From the NCBI RefSeq assembly GCF_000008185.1, contig NC_002967.9, positions 2,232,001 through 2,296,000 on the forward strand: a stretch of 64,000 nt of DNA, read 5' to 3'. Shown here piece by piece: positions 17,484 through 27,062 of the stretch. A program made the position numbers and the translations under genes. Source of the DNA: Treponema denticola ATCC 35405. Its GTDB lineage: Bacteria; Spirochaetota; Spirochaetia; Treponematales; Treponemataceae. Position 1 is the stretch's first letter. Every line of letters starts with the position of its first letter. The notes under the pieces were generated by a model. It was given only the letters and a program-made list of their open reading frames with translations, did not search any database and was not told where the DNA came from.

Positions 17484-18791
17484 TTACTTAATCGCTTGTG
17501 CACCGAAGCCTTTTACTGCACCGAACAGTTTTACGGCATCATCTTGAGGATATTTGTTTGCGAACATAGACACATCAGATTGGACAGTCATCGTTTGGTT
17601 CATCCCCATTGCACGCCTGAACTCATTGGCAGGAGAATTCGGGTCATAGTCTGTCTTTTCTTTATAAGTAGCATTCAAAAAACCTGCCAAATAAGCCTTA
17701 TTTAACACATTTTTAAGCGAAGCAATGTCTTTTAACTCTTCATTGCCTTCTGCACTGTTAAAACGGTCAAGATCGTCAAAGTCTTTTACCCATACGTACT
17801 CGAAGGTTCCTAATCCCGGCAGGGTTACATCCGCCTGTTTATTCATAAAAAAGCGGTTGTTGTCCATAAGCACCTTTCGTCCATTTTCCATTGAAGCGGG
17901 ACTATCAATACGGCAACGGTCTACTGCAGAAAGACAAGACAGCCCAATAATATTGTGGTGTATATTTACCTCAACCTTTGTCATAACGCGGAAACCGTAG
18001 CCCATGTCTTCAAAGGCATGAGTACGAGGCCAAGTAAACAGTACCGTGTTATATGCGAACTCCACCGTTATGGCATTCGGTTTATTTTCTTTCCCCCATA
18101 TTTCACAGGCAGCCATTGCATTTGCAGTAAATACATTATTCAAAATTTTAACATTGCCTGTTCCTCCAAACTGAATGGCAAAATTGGAAGCGTTGTTAAA
18201 CACACAATTTTGAATAAGTACATCGCACTTCATGATACTTCCGCCGAATATTGCCTTTTCTGTTGTAATGGATTTTTCATTACCATTCACACCTTGACCC
18301 GGCGGTAAAACAAGCATACCGGTTTCCACACCCTGAGGCTTACCCTTTGTGGGATGATACCCGTTTGAAAGTCCTTTATCGAAGATGATACCGTCAATTA
18401 CGAGTTTTTTACCTTCACCGTTTTTAATGTCGAACTCCATTGCCTTGTTGGCTCTGCCTGTTCCGTTTGAGGAGGCCGGCGGCATAACAAGAGTGCGGTA
18501 TTTTAAAACATCCCGTTTGGAAAAGTCTTTGGAATATCCGCCATAAATTTCGACTGCTTTTTGTATCATGATAAAACCCTTGTCGCGAACGCCGTAGTAA
18601 TTGCCTTCGGCAACGTAGATTTTATCACCGGGCTGAACCTTTTCGACAGCCTTCTCGATGTTCTTAAACGGAGCATCTTTTGTACCCGCATTTCCGTTCT
18701 TACCGGTTTCTTTTGAAACGTAGTATTCCGCAGCTGTTAGGTTTGCTAAAACGAGAACAGCCAGTAAACAGGTTATTATTCCTTTTTTCAT
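17484..18791 (-). CDS. Exported right-handed beta-helix protein
   Basis: The 435-residue product has a signal peptide (MKKGIITCLLAVLVLANLTAA, cut near residue 20) and then the segment EYYVSKETGKNGNAGTKDAPFKNIEKAV typical of proteins starting a right-handed parallel beta-helix (DUF1565/pectate-lyase-like). Later repeats such as IQNCVFNNASNFAIQF and ILNNVFTANAMAACEIWG are helix coils rich in asparagine ladders. No catalytic residues of known lyases were recognised. Location is periplasm or surface. It lies 15 bp after the lipoprotein gene upstream, so the two form an operon. Function unknown. Confidence 0.78.
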   Translation of the reverse strand: MKKGIITCLLAVLVLANLTAAEYYVSKETGKNGNAGTKDAPFKNIEKAVEKVQPGDKIYVAEGNYYGVRDKGFIMIQKAVEIYGGYSKDFSKRDVLKYRTLVMPPASSNGTGRANKAMEFDIKNGEGKKLVIDGIIFDKGLSNGYHPTKGKPQGVETGMLVLPPGQGVNGNEKSITTEKAIFGGSIMKCDVLIQNCVFNNASNFAIQFGGTGNVKILNNVFTANAMAACEIWGKENKPNAITVEFAYNTVLFTWPRTHAFEDMGYGFRVMTKVEVNIHHNIIGLSCLSAVDRCRIDSPASMENGRKVLMDNNRFFMNKQADVTLPGLGTFEYVWVKDFDDLDRFNSAEGNEELKDIASLKNVLNKAYLAGFLNATYKEKTDYDPNSPANEFRRAMGMNQTMTVQSDVSMFANKYPQDDAVKLFGAVKGFGAQAIK

Positions 18792-18806
18792 TTTGTAATT
18801 TCCTTA

Positions 18807-19406
18807 TTAAGGCTCGGTTACATTTCCTTGTGCGTCAAGATAGTACACAGGGATAGCAACAACCGGCTCGCGGTCGTTTCGCCATTTTGATTGAAGACCT
18901 CTTTGAAGCGGGCTGTAATAATAAGCCTTCGAGCTTGCTTCACAGTGGGATGTCCAAAAGTCTTTGCTGGTAAATTGAGCTATCTTTTCGGCCTCGTCCC
19001 GTGAGGGGAGCCAGCCTCCTCGTGAAATGCAGTACATAACAGCGCTATTCTTTACCGTATGAGTTTTGGAACCGTTCGATTCGAATTCTCTTTTTAAGAA
19101 AATACTGTTCTCTTTTCCGTCCCCCATACCTGAGGATAGATTCTTTATGCTTATATGCCGTGAGCTATCAAGATCCCATGGCATCGGCTCGGATGGGGTT
19201 CCCATCGCAAGGAACTTCCATGAACCTGCACCTGTATTTTCCCATACGATAGTCTTGTCTCCCACTCTATCGCCTACAGAAAGAGACCTTGACGGCCTAT
19301 CCGGTGAAGCAGCCATCCCCTCCAAAAAAGCACAGCCCGAGAAGAGCAGTACAATCAGTGCAGCTGTGATAAGCACCGCAGCTCTTGTTTTCCTGTTTGT
19401 TTTCAT
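18807..19406 (-). CDS. Putative lipoprotein with DUF1566-like region
   Basis: From ATG 19404-19406, supported by AAGGAG at 19413-19418, the protein is 199 residues with a lipoprotein signal (ITAALIVLLFSGC, lipid-attachment Cys at about residue 24). The frame upstream of this ATG is open but lacks a binding site. The C-terminal half holds YCISRGGWLPSRDEAEKIAQF and DFWTSHCEASSKAYYYSP, resembling DUF1566/paralogous-domain lipoproteins, which share a C-type-lectin-like fold. First gene of a two-gene unit with the beta-helix protein. Function unknown. Confidence 0.75.
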   Translation of the reverse strand: MKTNRKTRAAVLITAALIVLLFSGCAFLEGMAASPDRPSRSLSVGDRVGDKTIVWENTGAGSWKFLAMGTPSEPMPWDLDSSRHISIKNLSSGMGDGKENSIFLKREFESNGSKTHTVKNSAVMYCISRGGWLPSRDEAEKIAQFTSKDFWTSHCEASSKAYYYSPLQRGLQSKWRNDREPVVAIPVYYLDAQGNVTEP

Positions 19407-19473
19407 TATAATCTCCTTATAAATGTTTTTTTCATGCGTAATTGAATTACCGGTTACACATGCATTACTATAC

Positions 19474-19502
19474 AGTATACCCCGTTTCCCCGCAAATTTC
19501 AA
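19474..19502 (-). promoter_or_regulatory. Promoter of the lipoprotein / beta-helix operon
   Basis: Minus strand: -35 TTGAAA (19497-19502), 17-bp spacer, -10 TATACT (19474-19479). Confidence 0.65.
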
Positions 19503-19571
19503 TCTTTCGTGGAGTTTTTTTGTTTCTTTGCTTTTTGGAGTATTTATTTTAAGCGGTGTAAATAGCACTGT

Positions 19572-20771
19572 TTAAATCGAAATAACGGACACTCCGTCTG
19601 AGGCTTGGCAGGCAAAAAATGAAGCGGTAAAGCCGGTATTTTCAGTGTAGGCCTTCCCTACTCTTTCGGCAAATTCTTCAAAGCCGTCCTTGTGTACAAT
19701 GGCAATCGCACAGCCCGAAAAACCCGCACCTGTCATTCTGGCACCGATACAGCTTTTTTCTTTTATGGCTGCAAAGAAAAGAGCATCCAGTTCTTTTCCG
19801 GTAACTTCATAATCGTCTTTTAGCGAAAGATGAGATTGGTTTAAGGAAGCGCCTAAAAGTTTTAAGTCCTTATTTTTTAATGCTTCCGCACTCCGCCTTA
19901 CCCTGTCCATTTCGGTAACGCAATGCCTTACCCTGCGGAAAAGTTTTTCTCCCAAATTGGAAATCAGATCTTCTTCCAATTTTTCAAAATCGGAAACGCT
20001 TAGATCGCATAAAAAATCTATGTCCGTTTTTTTCTGTAAAAAGGCAAGAGCTTTTTCACATTCTTCCTTTCTTTCATTATATTTTGATTCCGTCAATTTA
20101 CGGGGCTTATTGGAATTCATGATTACAATTCGGTAGGGCTCGGTTTCAAGAGGAATGTACTCATAGTTCAAGGAAGATGTATCTAAAAGAATGGCCTGAT
20201 TTTTTTTACCCATGGCAATAGCGAACTGATCCATAATTCCGGATTTAAGACCTAAGAATTCGTTTTCGACCCGTCGGCCGATTTTTGCAAACTCAATGCC
20301 GTCAAGCTCAAAACCGAAGGCATGAGAAATAATTTTGCCGAAACAAAGTTCCAAGGCCGCCGAAGAAGAAATGCCGCTCCCTTGCGGAATATCGCTTGTA
20401 ATTAAAAGCTCAAATCCCGTATCAGCCTTCAAACCTCTTTCTTTTAAAAACAAAAACATGCCGTTTAAATAGTTTGCAAAATCATTTTCTTTATCAAAGC
20501 CCAAATTTCCATCAAGCTCAAATTCAAAAATTTTTTCCGTCTTCATCGAGCGGTAAAGTATTTTTTTATCCTTTCTTTTGCGCAGGGCAATCCTTAAATA
20601 TAAATTAACCGCAGCGGGCAGCACAAGGCCTCCGTTATAATCTATATGTTCACCTATTATATTTATCCGTGCAGGAGAGGCTGCAAAAATAATTTTTTCT
20701 TCCGAATTACCGTAAAAAGAAATGAAAGTATCTTTTAAGGCCTCTAAGGCTGTATCTTGTTTTAAGTTCAA
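19572..20771 (-). CDS. galK: Galactokinase
   Basis: GHMP kinase phosphorylating galactose to galactose-1-phosphate, first step of the Leloir pathway. Motifs: galactose-binding ARINIIGEHIDYNGGLVLP (residues about 35-55), ATP motif PQGSGISSSAALE (about 130-142) and C-terminal GARMTGAGFSGCAI. Length of 399 is normal. No ATG is available; AGGAGG, 6 nt before TTG 20769-20771, supports that start over the TTG at 20790-20792. It lies downstream of mglC in the same orientation but separated by a hicAB pair; its own promoter is visible at 20814-20842. Confidence 0.95.
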   Translation of the reverse strand: MNLKQDTALEALKDTFISFYGNSEEKIIFAASPARINIIGEHIDYNGGLVLPAAVNLYLRIALRKRKDKKILYRSMKTEKIFEFELDGNLGFDKENDFANYLNGMFLFLKERGLKADTGFELLITSDIPQGSGISSSAALELCFGKIISHAFGFELDGIEFAKIGRRVENEFLGLKSGIMDQFAIAMGKKNQAILLDTSSLNYEYIPLETEPYRIVIMNSNKPRKLTESKYNERKEECEKALAFLQKKTDIDFLCDLSVSDFEKLEEDLISNLGEKLFRRVRHCVTEMDRVRRSAEALKNKDLKLLGASLNQSHLSLKDDYEVTGKELDALFFAAIKEKSCIGARMTGAGFSGCAIAIVHKDGFEEFAERVGKAYTENTGFTASFFACQASDGVSVISI

Positions 20772-20813
20772 AGTCTCCCTCCTAAGGCTCAAAGCCTTTC
20801 CATATAATTAACA

Positions 20814-20842
20814 ATTCTATATTAAAAAAAACGCTTTGTCGA
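20814..20842 (-). promoter_or_regulatory. Promoter of galK
   Basis: Minus strand: -35 TCGACA (20837-20842), 17-bp spacer, -10 TAGAAT (20814-20819). Confidence 0.6.
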
Positions 20843-20904
20843 TAGGTTTAGATTTAACATAATTCTTAGAGTTTGGAAAAACCGTCATCAGTATATAAAA
20901 AACA

Positions 20905-20933
20905 TTGACAATAGTACCTAAAAGTGGTACTAT
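20905..20933 (+). promoter_or_regulatory. hicAB promoter with overlapping palindromic operator
   Basis: -35 TTGACA (20905-20910), 17-bp spacer, -10 TACTAT (20928-20933). The palindrome agtacc...ggtact (20913-20918 and 20926-20931) fills the spacer and overlaps the -10, as expected for autoregulation by HicB. The -10 lies 6 nt before the hicA GTG. Confidence 0.7.
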
Positions 20934-20939
20934 AAATTA

Positions 20940-21197
20940 GTGAATACAAAGAATAAAAAAACACTTGAGAACATATATAAACGACCTGTTCCTGCAGATA
21001 TTTTTTGGACCGATATCGAAAGCCTATTTATTTCATTAGGTGCGGAAATTTCTGAGGGAGCAGGCTCTCGAATAAGGGTAAAATTGAATAATACACGGGC
21101 TGTTTTTCATAGACCGCATCCTGAAAAAATTACAGATAAGGGAGCTGTTAATTCGGTTAGACGATTTTTAGAAAATGCAGGAGTAGAAAATGATTGA
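20940..21197 (+). CDS. hicA: HicA family toxin
   Basis: Small double-stranded-RNA-binding-fold mRNA interferase of a type II toxin-antitoxin system, 85 residues. The catalytic-histidine region VFHRPHPEKITDKGAVNSVRRFLENAG is very close to family consensus. The GTG at 20940 is the only reasonable start codon; it lies 6 nt downstream of the -10 and has no Shine-Dalgarno, so the mRNA is probably leaderless. The gene overlaps hicB by 8 bp. The pair lies in opposite orientation between mglC and galK. Confidence 0.9.
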   Translation: MNTKNKKTLENIYKRPVPADIFWTDIESLFISLGAEISEGAGSRIRVKLNNTRAVFHRPHPEKITDKGAVNSVRRFLENAGVEND

Positions 21198-21525
21198 ATA
21201 TAAGGGATATATCGGAAAAATAGAATACGATCCGGAAGCAAAAATTTTACATGGAGATGTCATAAATACACGTGATGTTATTACATTCCAGGGTACAAGC
21301 GTAGCAGAAATAGAAAAAGCCTTTATTGACTCTGTCGATGATTACATCAACTGGTGCCGAGAAGAAAATATAGAACCCGAAAAACCATATTCGGGAAAAT
21401 TCAATATACGCATATCACCGGAGCTTCATAAAAAAATAGCAATCAACGCAAAAAGCTTAAATCTTTCTTTAAATACTTTTGTTGAAAAAGCATTACAACA
21501 TGAATTAGCATCTACCGGAATATAA
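21190..21525 (+). CDS. hicB: HicB family antitoxin with C-terminal ribbon-helix-helix
   Basis: Antitoxin of 111 residues. The N-terminal partially degraded RNase-H-like domain (YKGYIGKIEYDPEAKILHGDVI, then SVDDYINWCREENIEP) is followed by a ribbon-helix-helix DNA-binding segment, FNIRISPELHKKIAINAKS. It is expected to neutralise HicA and to repress the promoter palindrome at 20913-20931. The stop lies 5 bp from the convergent mglC stop. Confidence 0.9.
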   Translation: MIEYKGYIGKIEYDPEAKILHGDVINTRDVITFQGTSVAEIEKAFIDSVDDYINWCREENIEPEKPYSGKFNIRISPELHKKIAINAKSLNLSLNTFVEKALQHELASTGI

Positions 21526-21530
21526 TAATC

Positions 21531-23225
21531 CTATTTCTTCTTTAGGTATTTTACACTGTCCAAGGCAACGGCGGCAATGATGATGAAGCCCTTAAATACA
21601 AATTGCAAGTTGGTGTCTATTCCTAAAAAGGTCAGGCAGTAGGTAAGGCTTGTAAAGATAATAACACCTATTACGGCACCGCTTATTTTTCCTATACCTC
21701 CGTTAAAGGAGATGCCTCCGACTACGCAGGCGGCAATGGCATCAAGTTCGTAGCCCTGCCCCGTTCCCGCACTTGCATTAGCCCTAAAGGCTTCGAGGAA
21801 GGAGCCCACACCGTAAAATACTCCCGCCATAATAAAAACGCCCATAGTAACCTTAAAAACGCTTATACCGCTGACGGCAGCAGCCTCAGAGTTTCCTCCT
21901 ACGGCATACATGTTCTTTCCGAATACGGTCTTATTCCAAATAAACCATGCTATTACAATCGCAATTAAGGCAGGAATTATGAGCTTAGGAAGAGTAATCA
22001 TCTCGTTATTCACAATTCCCAAAATCCACCGTCCGCCGAGCAAGTCCTTTACCTCATTGTCGATTGAACCTACGGGAGTTCCGCTGGTACCGAAGAATAA
22101 AAGGCCGTAGATAATTAACTGAGTTGCAAGGGTTGAAATAAAGGGATGAATCTTAAGCCGAGCCGAAAAAACGCCGGCAAAGGCACTAAATAAAACGCAA
22201 AGCAATATTGAAAGCCCAAGCGAAAGAATCAAGCGCCAAACCATGGGCATGGCCGTAAAATCCCAAGGGCCGAGACCGAAAAAGGTTACTATGTTAAGCC
22301 CCGGATGTAAAATCAAACCTGTAATAACCGAACCGAGGGCAACCATTCTTCCTATACTCAAGTCCGTACCGGCCAAAAGAATAAGCCCTGCAACGCCGAG
22401 AGCATAAAACATTCTGGTTGAAGCCTGCTCCAAAATTGTAAAGATATTGGGAAGAGATAGAAGATTTCCGTTTCCCGATAGGGGGGCTACAATTATACAG
22501 ATAATGAAGAAAACCAAAATTGCAAGATAAAGACCGTTACTCAATAAAAAACTTGAAAGCTTAAACTTGTAAATATAATCCTTAAAATTTAAAACCATAT
22601 TTTCTTTAAGATTTGTTCTTCCGTTTCTTAAAGAAATATTTTTTTGAACATGATCTATGTAGGCTTGATTTTTTGCTTCTTTAGAGGCAGCAACGGCATC
22701 CCTGTATTTGTTCTTTGCCTCAGCAAAAGAAGAATTAAGCTGAAACTTTAAAACATTGAGCTTGCGGTTAAGCTCGGCAGAATCCTTTGTTTCGGCAAAC
22801 TCGTCATAGGCCTCTTTTTTTGCAGCTTCGTTTTCCTGCATAATGGAAGATATTTGATTTTCATAATCAATCTTATACTGTTTTTGCTTTTGATTTTCCG
22901 ACTTTATAAAATCCCTTATATTATCGTTAAAGAGCTTATTTGAATAAGCAACAGCCTCGGCTGCAAGTTTCTTTTCGGCATCCTTGTTTTCAAGAGCCGT
23001 TTTCTTTGCTTCTTCAATTTCTTTTTTATATTCTTCAATAGAAGAAATTTTTACGGCATCGTCTATCAGGCGGTTCTTTTTAAGAGCATAGATATGATTT
23101 TTTAAAGAAGCTATTTTATCGACACCGTCCTTACGAAGCTCTTGAAGAGCCTTGCCGTAGTCGGCAAGTTTTGCATCTTCGTTAAAAAAACTAAAATCTA
23201 TTTTTTCATTGTTCTTATTTTCCAT
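21531..23225 (-). CDS. mglC: Galactose/glucose ABC transporter permease MglC with long N-terminal coiled-coil extension
   Basis: Residues about 220-564 are a normal MglC/RbsC permease: ALGVAGLILLAGTDLSIGRMVALG, HPFISTLATQLIIYGLLFF and AGTGQGYELDAIAACVVGGISFNGGIG are the conserved segments, with 8-10 membrane helices. Typical MglC is about 335 residues; this one is 564 because of a charged, Lys/Glu/Ala-rich, coiled-coil-like N-terminus of some 210 residues, presumably cytoplasmic. The role of the extension is unknown. The gene is third in mglBAC, 24 bp after mglA. Confidence 0.93.
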   Translation of the reverse strand: MENKNNEKIDFSFFNEDAKLADYGKALQELRKDGVDKIASLKNHIYALKKNRLIDDAVKISSIEEYKKEIEEAKKTALENKDAEKKLAAEAVAYSNKLFNDNIRDFIKSENQKQKQYKIDYENQISSIMQENEAAKKEAYDEFAETKDSAELNRKLNVLKFQLNSSFAEAKNKYRDAVAASKEAKNQAYIDHVQKNISLRNGRTNLKENMVLNFKDYIYKFKLSSFLLSNGLYLAILVFFIICIIVAPLSGNGNLLSLPNIFTILEQASTRMFYALGVAGLILLAGTDLSIGRMVALGSVITGLILHPGLNIVTFFGLGPWDFTAMPMVWRLILSLGLSILLCVLFSAFAGVFSARLKIHPFISTLATQLIIYGLLFFGTSGTPVGSIDNEVKDLLGGRWILGIVNNEMITLPKLIIPALIAIVIAWFIWNKTVFGKNMYAVGGNSEAAAVSGISVFKVTMGVFIMAGVFYGVGSFLEAFRANASAGTGQGYELDAIAACVVGGISFNGGIGKISGAVIGVIIFTSLTYCLTFLGIDTNLQFVFKGFIIIAAVALDSVKYLKKK

Positions 23226-23249
23226 ACAACATACTCCTTAAAATAGTTC

Positions 23250-24743
23250 CTACAAATACTTAGCCGAAAGCCTGAGCAGAGTTTCCTGATCGGTTTCTTT
23301 TGTGTTTACGATACCAGCAAGGCGACGGTTGGACATGACGGCTATGCGGTTCGTGATACCTAAAATTTCGGGCATCTCGCTCGAAACAACTATTATGGTT
23401 TTTCCCTCTTTTGCCATCTTAATAATGAGCTGATATATTTCATATTTGGCCCCTACATCGATACCGCGGGTAGGCTCATCCATCAAAAACACATCGGGTG
23501 AACGCTCCAGCCATTTTCCTATTATAACCTTTTGCTGATTTCCTCCGCTCAAAGCCGAAATACCCTGATCAGCCGAAAGGCACCTCGTCCTCATAGTTTC
23601 AATTTCCCTGTTTGCGGCCTCCCGTATTTTACGCTTTGACAAGACGCCGATGGTTTTATAATTATTCAAATTGGTAATTACCGTGTTAAATTCTATTGTA
23701 TCCTTGCCGAACATCCCGTTTAGTTTACGCTCTTCGGTCAACAGAGCAAAGCCATGAGCCATGGCCTCTTTACTGCTCTTAAATTTAAGATATTTATCGT
23801 TTATACTTATGCTCCCGGATTCTATAGTGCGGATACCGAAGAGGGCTTCCAAAAGCTCACTCCTCCCTGCCCCTACAAGCCCGTAAAGGCCTAAGATTTC
23901 TCCCTTCCTTACGGTAAAGGAAATATCTTCAAGCACGGGAGCATATTTTGTTTTTAAGTTTTCTATTTTTAAAAAATCTTCTCCGGGGACATTATCCACA
24001 TCGGGGAAACGCTTATCCAGAGAGCGGCCTACCATGGCCGAAATAATTTCGTTCATATTTGTTCCGGCTACGGGCTTTGAAAGAATCATCTTACCGTCCC
24101 GTAAAACGGCGACCTCATCGCAAACCTCAAAAACCTCATCCATCTTATGCGAAATATAAATAAATGAAACGCCTTTTTTTTGTAAGGCTCTTATTATCGA
24201 AAAAAGTTTTTTTACCTCCCTCTCGGTTAAAGAAGAGGTCGGCTCATCCAATACGATGAGCTTTGCGTTGTAGGAAACAGCCTTTGCTATTTCAACCATC
24301 TGCCGCTGCGAAACGGACATGGTACGCATTATTGTTTTGGGATTGACATTCATATTGAGCGAAGAAAAAAGAGAGCTTGCAGATTCAAACATTTTTATTT
24401 CGTCAACAATCCCGAAGTTGGTCGGATAGCGTCCTAAAAATAAATTATCTGTAACGGTTCTGTCAAGACAAAGATTCAGTTCTTGATGAACCATAGCAAC
24501 TCCGCTTTCAAGAGCTTCTTTAGGATTTTTAAATTCGATCGATTTATTTAATAAAGAAATGGCGCCCTCATCCCGTGTATATATACCGAAAAGGCACTTC
24601 ATCATGGTAGATTTTCCTGCTCCGTTTTCGCCCATGAGTCCCATTACGGAGCCTTGTCTTACAGTCAGATTTATACCGTCCAAAACCTTATTCTTTCCGA
24701 AAGATTTTGAAAGGTTCTTTATTTCAAGAACTACATCACTCAT
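23250..24743 (-). CDS. mglA: Galactose/methyl-galactoside ABC transporter ATP-binding protein MglA
   Basis: Tandem-ABC ATPase of 497 residues energising the sugar importer. First domain: Walker A GENGAGKSTMMKCLFG, signature VSQRQMVEIAKA, Walker B LIVLDEPTSSL. Second domain: a Walker A-like GLVGAGRSELLEALFG, then ALSGGNQQKVIIGKWL and VFLMDEPTRGIDVGAK, the usual layout for sugar MglA/RbsA proteins. ATG 24741-24743 was chosen over an upstream GTG at 24753-24755, which lies only 1 nt from AAGGAG; spacing to the ATG is 13 nt, somewhat long. Confidence 0.95.
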   Translation of the reverse strand: MSDVVLEIKNLSKSFGKNKVLDGINLTVRQGSVMGLMGENGAGKSTMMKCLFGIYTRDEGAISLLNKSIEFKNPKEALESGVAMVHQELNLCLDRTVTDNLFLGRYPTNFGIVDEIKMFESASSLFSSLNMNVNPKTIMRTMSVSQRQMVEIAKAVSYNAKLIVLDEPTSSLTEREVKKLFSIIRALQKKGVSFIYISHKMDEVFEVCDEVAVLRDGKMILSKPVAGTNMNEIISAMVGRSLDKRFPDVDNVPGEDFLKIENLKTKYAPVLEDISFTVRKGEILGLYGLVGAGRSELLEALFGIRTIESGSISINDKYLKFKSSKEAMAHGFALLTEERKLNGMFGKDTIEFNTVITNLNNYKTIGVLSKRKIREAANREIETMRTRCLSADQGISALSGGNQQKVIIGKWLERSPDVFLMDEPTRGIDVGAKYEIYQLIIKMAKEGKTIIVVSSEMPEILGITNRIAVMSNRRLAGIVNTKETDQETLLRLSAKYL

Positions 24744-24781
24744 CCCAAAGATCACACTCCTTTAAAAGCCGCCTGTTTTGA

Positions 24782-24814
24782 TTTTAAGGCGGGAAGAAAA
24801 CTCCCACCTTAAAA
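24782..24814 (-). promoter_or_regulatory. Intercistronic hairpin between mglB and mglA
   Basis: Stem ttttaagg (24782-24789) with ccttaaaa (24807-24814) plus inner ggga/tccc; no T-run. Such hairpins after binding-protein genes usually stabilise the upstream mRNA or partly attenuate transcription, giving more binding protein than ATPase. Confidence 0.6.
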
Positions 24815-24853
24815 ACCATCAAAGATTAATGGCAATCTTAAATTTAAGATTCA

Positions 24854-26127
<1,274 letters not shown>

Positions 26128-26148
26128 CATAGCCTTAAATCCTTTACC

Positions 26149-26177
26149 TAGAAACAATTTTGAAAAACTGCTATAAT
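26149..26177 (+). promoter_or_regulatory. Promoter of the acyl-ACP thioesterase gene (leaderless arrangement)
   Basis: -10 TATAAT (26172-26177), weak -35 TAGAAA (26149-26154), 17-bp spacer. The ATG at 26184 is 6 nt after the -10 and there is no Shine-Dalgarno. Confidence 0.55.
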
Positions 26178-26183
26178 CAGTCT

Positions 26184-27062
26184 ATGATTATCGACAATAA
26201 ATACACTATACGCCATAAGGTGCTTACAGGAAACATAGACGGAAAATGCAGGGCTACACCCATGGAATTTGCGATTTTGATGCAGGAATTGGCGGCAGGT
26301 CATTACAGCACGACAGGCCTTTCCGTTCCGCATTTGCAAAAAATGGGCTTAACATGGGTTATCACAAAACAGCATTTTGAAATTACCGAATACCCTCTTT
26401 GGATGGATGATTTAATCGTTCAAACTTGGGCTCAGCCGCCTAAGGGCTTTTTTTGCTTTAGGGATTTCGCCTTCTTTTATGCAAAAAACGGAAAAAAAAC
26501 TTCTATCGATGAGGCTTTTGAAGAAAAATGCCGTATCGAAGAAGGAAGAGAAAAAAGCTTATCTATAGAAGAAGGATTTAAGGAGCTTAAACAACCTATC
26601 TTTCGTGCAAGTTCTTGTTGGGTAATATTGAACTCAGAAACAGGACAGCCTGTAAAGCCGGATGAAAAAACTATGGGAAATTTAGCCTTTAATGAAGATC
26701 ACATGGAAGGCAAGGTATTTGCAAAAATTCCTGCATGCGAAAAATGGGATACAGAAGAAAGATTCCGTCCTACCCTTTTGGACATAGACATGAATTCTCA
26801 TGTAAACAATTTAAACTATTTAAGATGGATTCTGTCATACATGGATGCAGACTTTTGTAAGGGAAAATTATTAAAGACCCTTGATACCAATTTTGTTTCA
26901 TCGGCCATGTACGGAGAAGAGCTTATATGCAGATCAAGCCGATCGGAAAATATCTGCATTCATTCCATAATAAGAGCAAAAGACGAAAGCGAGGTATTTA
27001 AAGCACGCTCCGAATGGGCTGACGAAAAGGCTCTTTCCCGAACACTAAATTTATCTGACTAA
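26184..27062 (+). CDS. Acyl-ACP thioesterase family protein
   Basis: Double hot-dog thioesterase of 292 residues that releases free fatty acids from acyl carrier protein in the cytoplasm. Evidence: N-terminal YTIRHKVLTGNIDGKCRATPMEF, LTWVITKQHFEITEYPLWMDDL, and the second hot-dog motif RPTLLDIDMNSHVNNLNYLRWI with the DxNxHxNN pattern of FatA/FatB-type enzymes. The frame is open upstream to a TTG at 26160, but that codon lies upstream of the -10 (26172-26177), so ATG 26184 was chosen. It overlaps the convergent signal peptidase gene by 12 bp. Confidence 0.87.
   Translation: MIIDNKYTIRHKVLTGNIDGKCRATPMEFAILMQELAAGHYSTTGLSVPHLQKMGLTWVITKQHFEITEYPLWMDDLIVQTWAQPPKGFFCFRDFAFFYAKNGKKTSIDEAFEEKCRIEEGREKSLSIEEGFKELKQPIFRASSCWVILNSETGQPVKPDEKTMGNLAFNEDHMEGKVFAKIPACEKWDTEERFRPTLLDIDMNSHVNNLNYLRWILSYMDADFCKGKLLKTLDTNFVSSAMYGEELICRSSRSENICIHSIIRAKDESEVFKARSEWADEKALSRTLNLSD

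Noticed and set aside
19407-19568. Longer start for the lipoprotein at 18807
   Set aside because: The extra N-terminus would hide the lipoprotein signal, and the promoter lies inside it.
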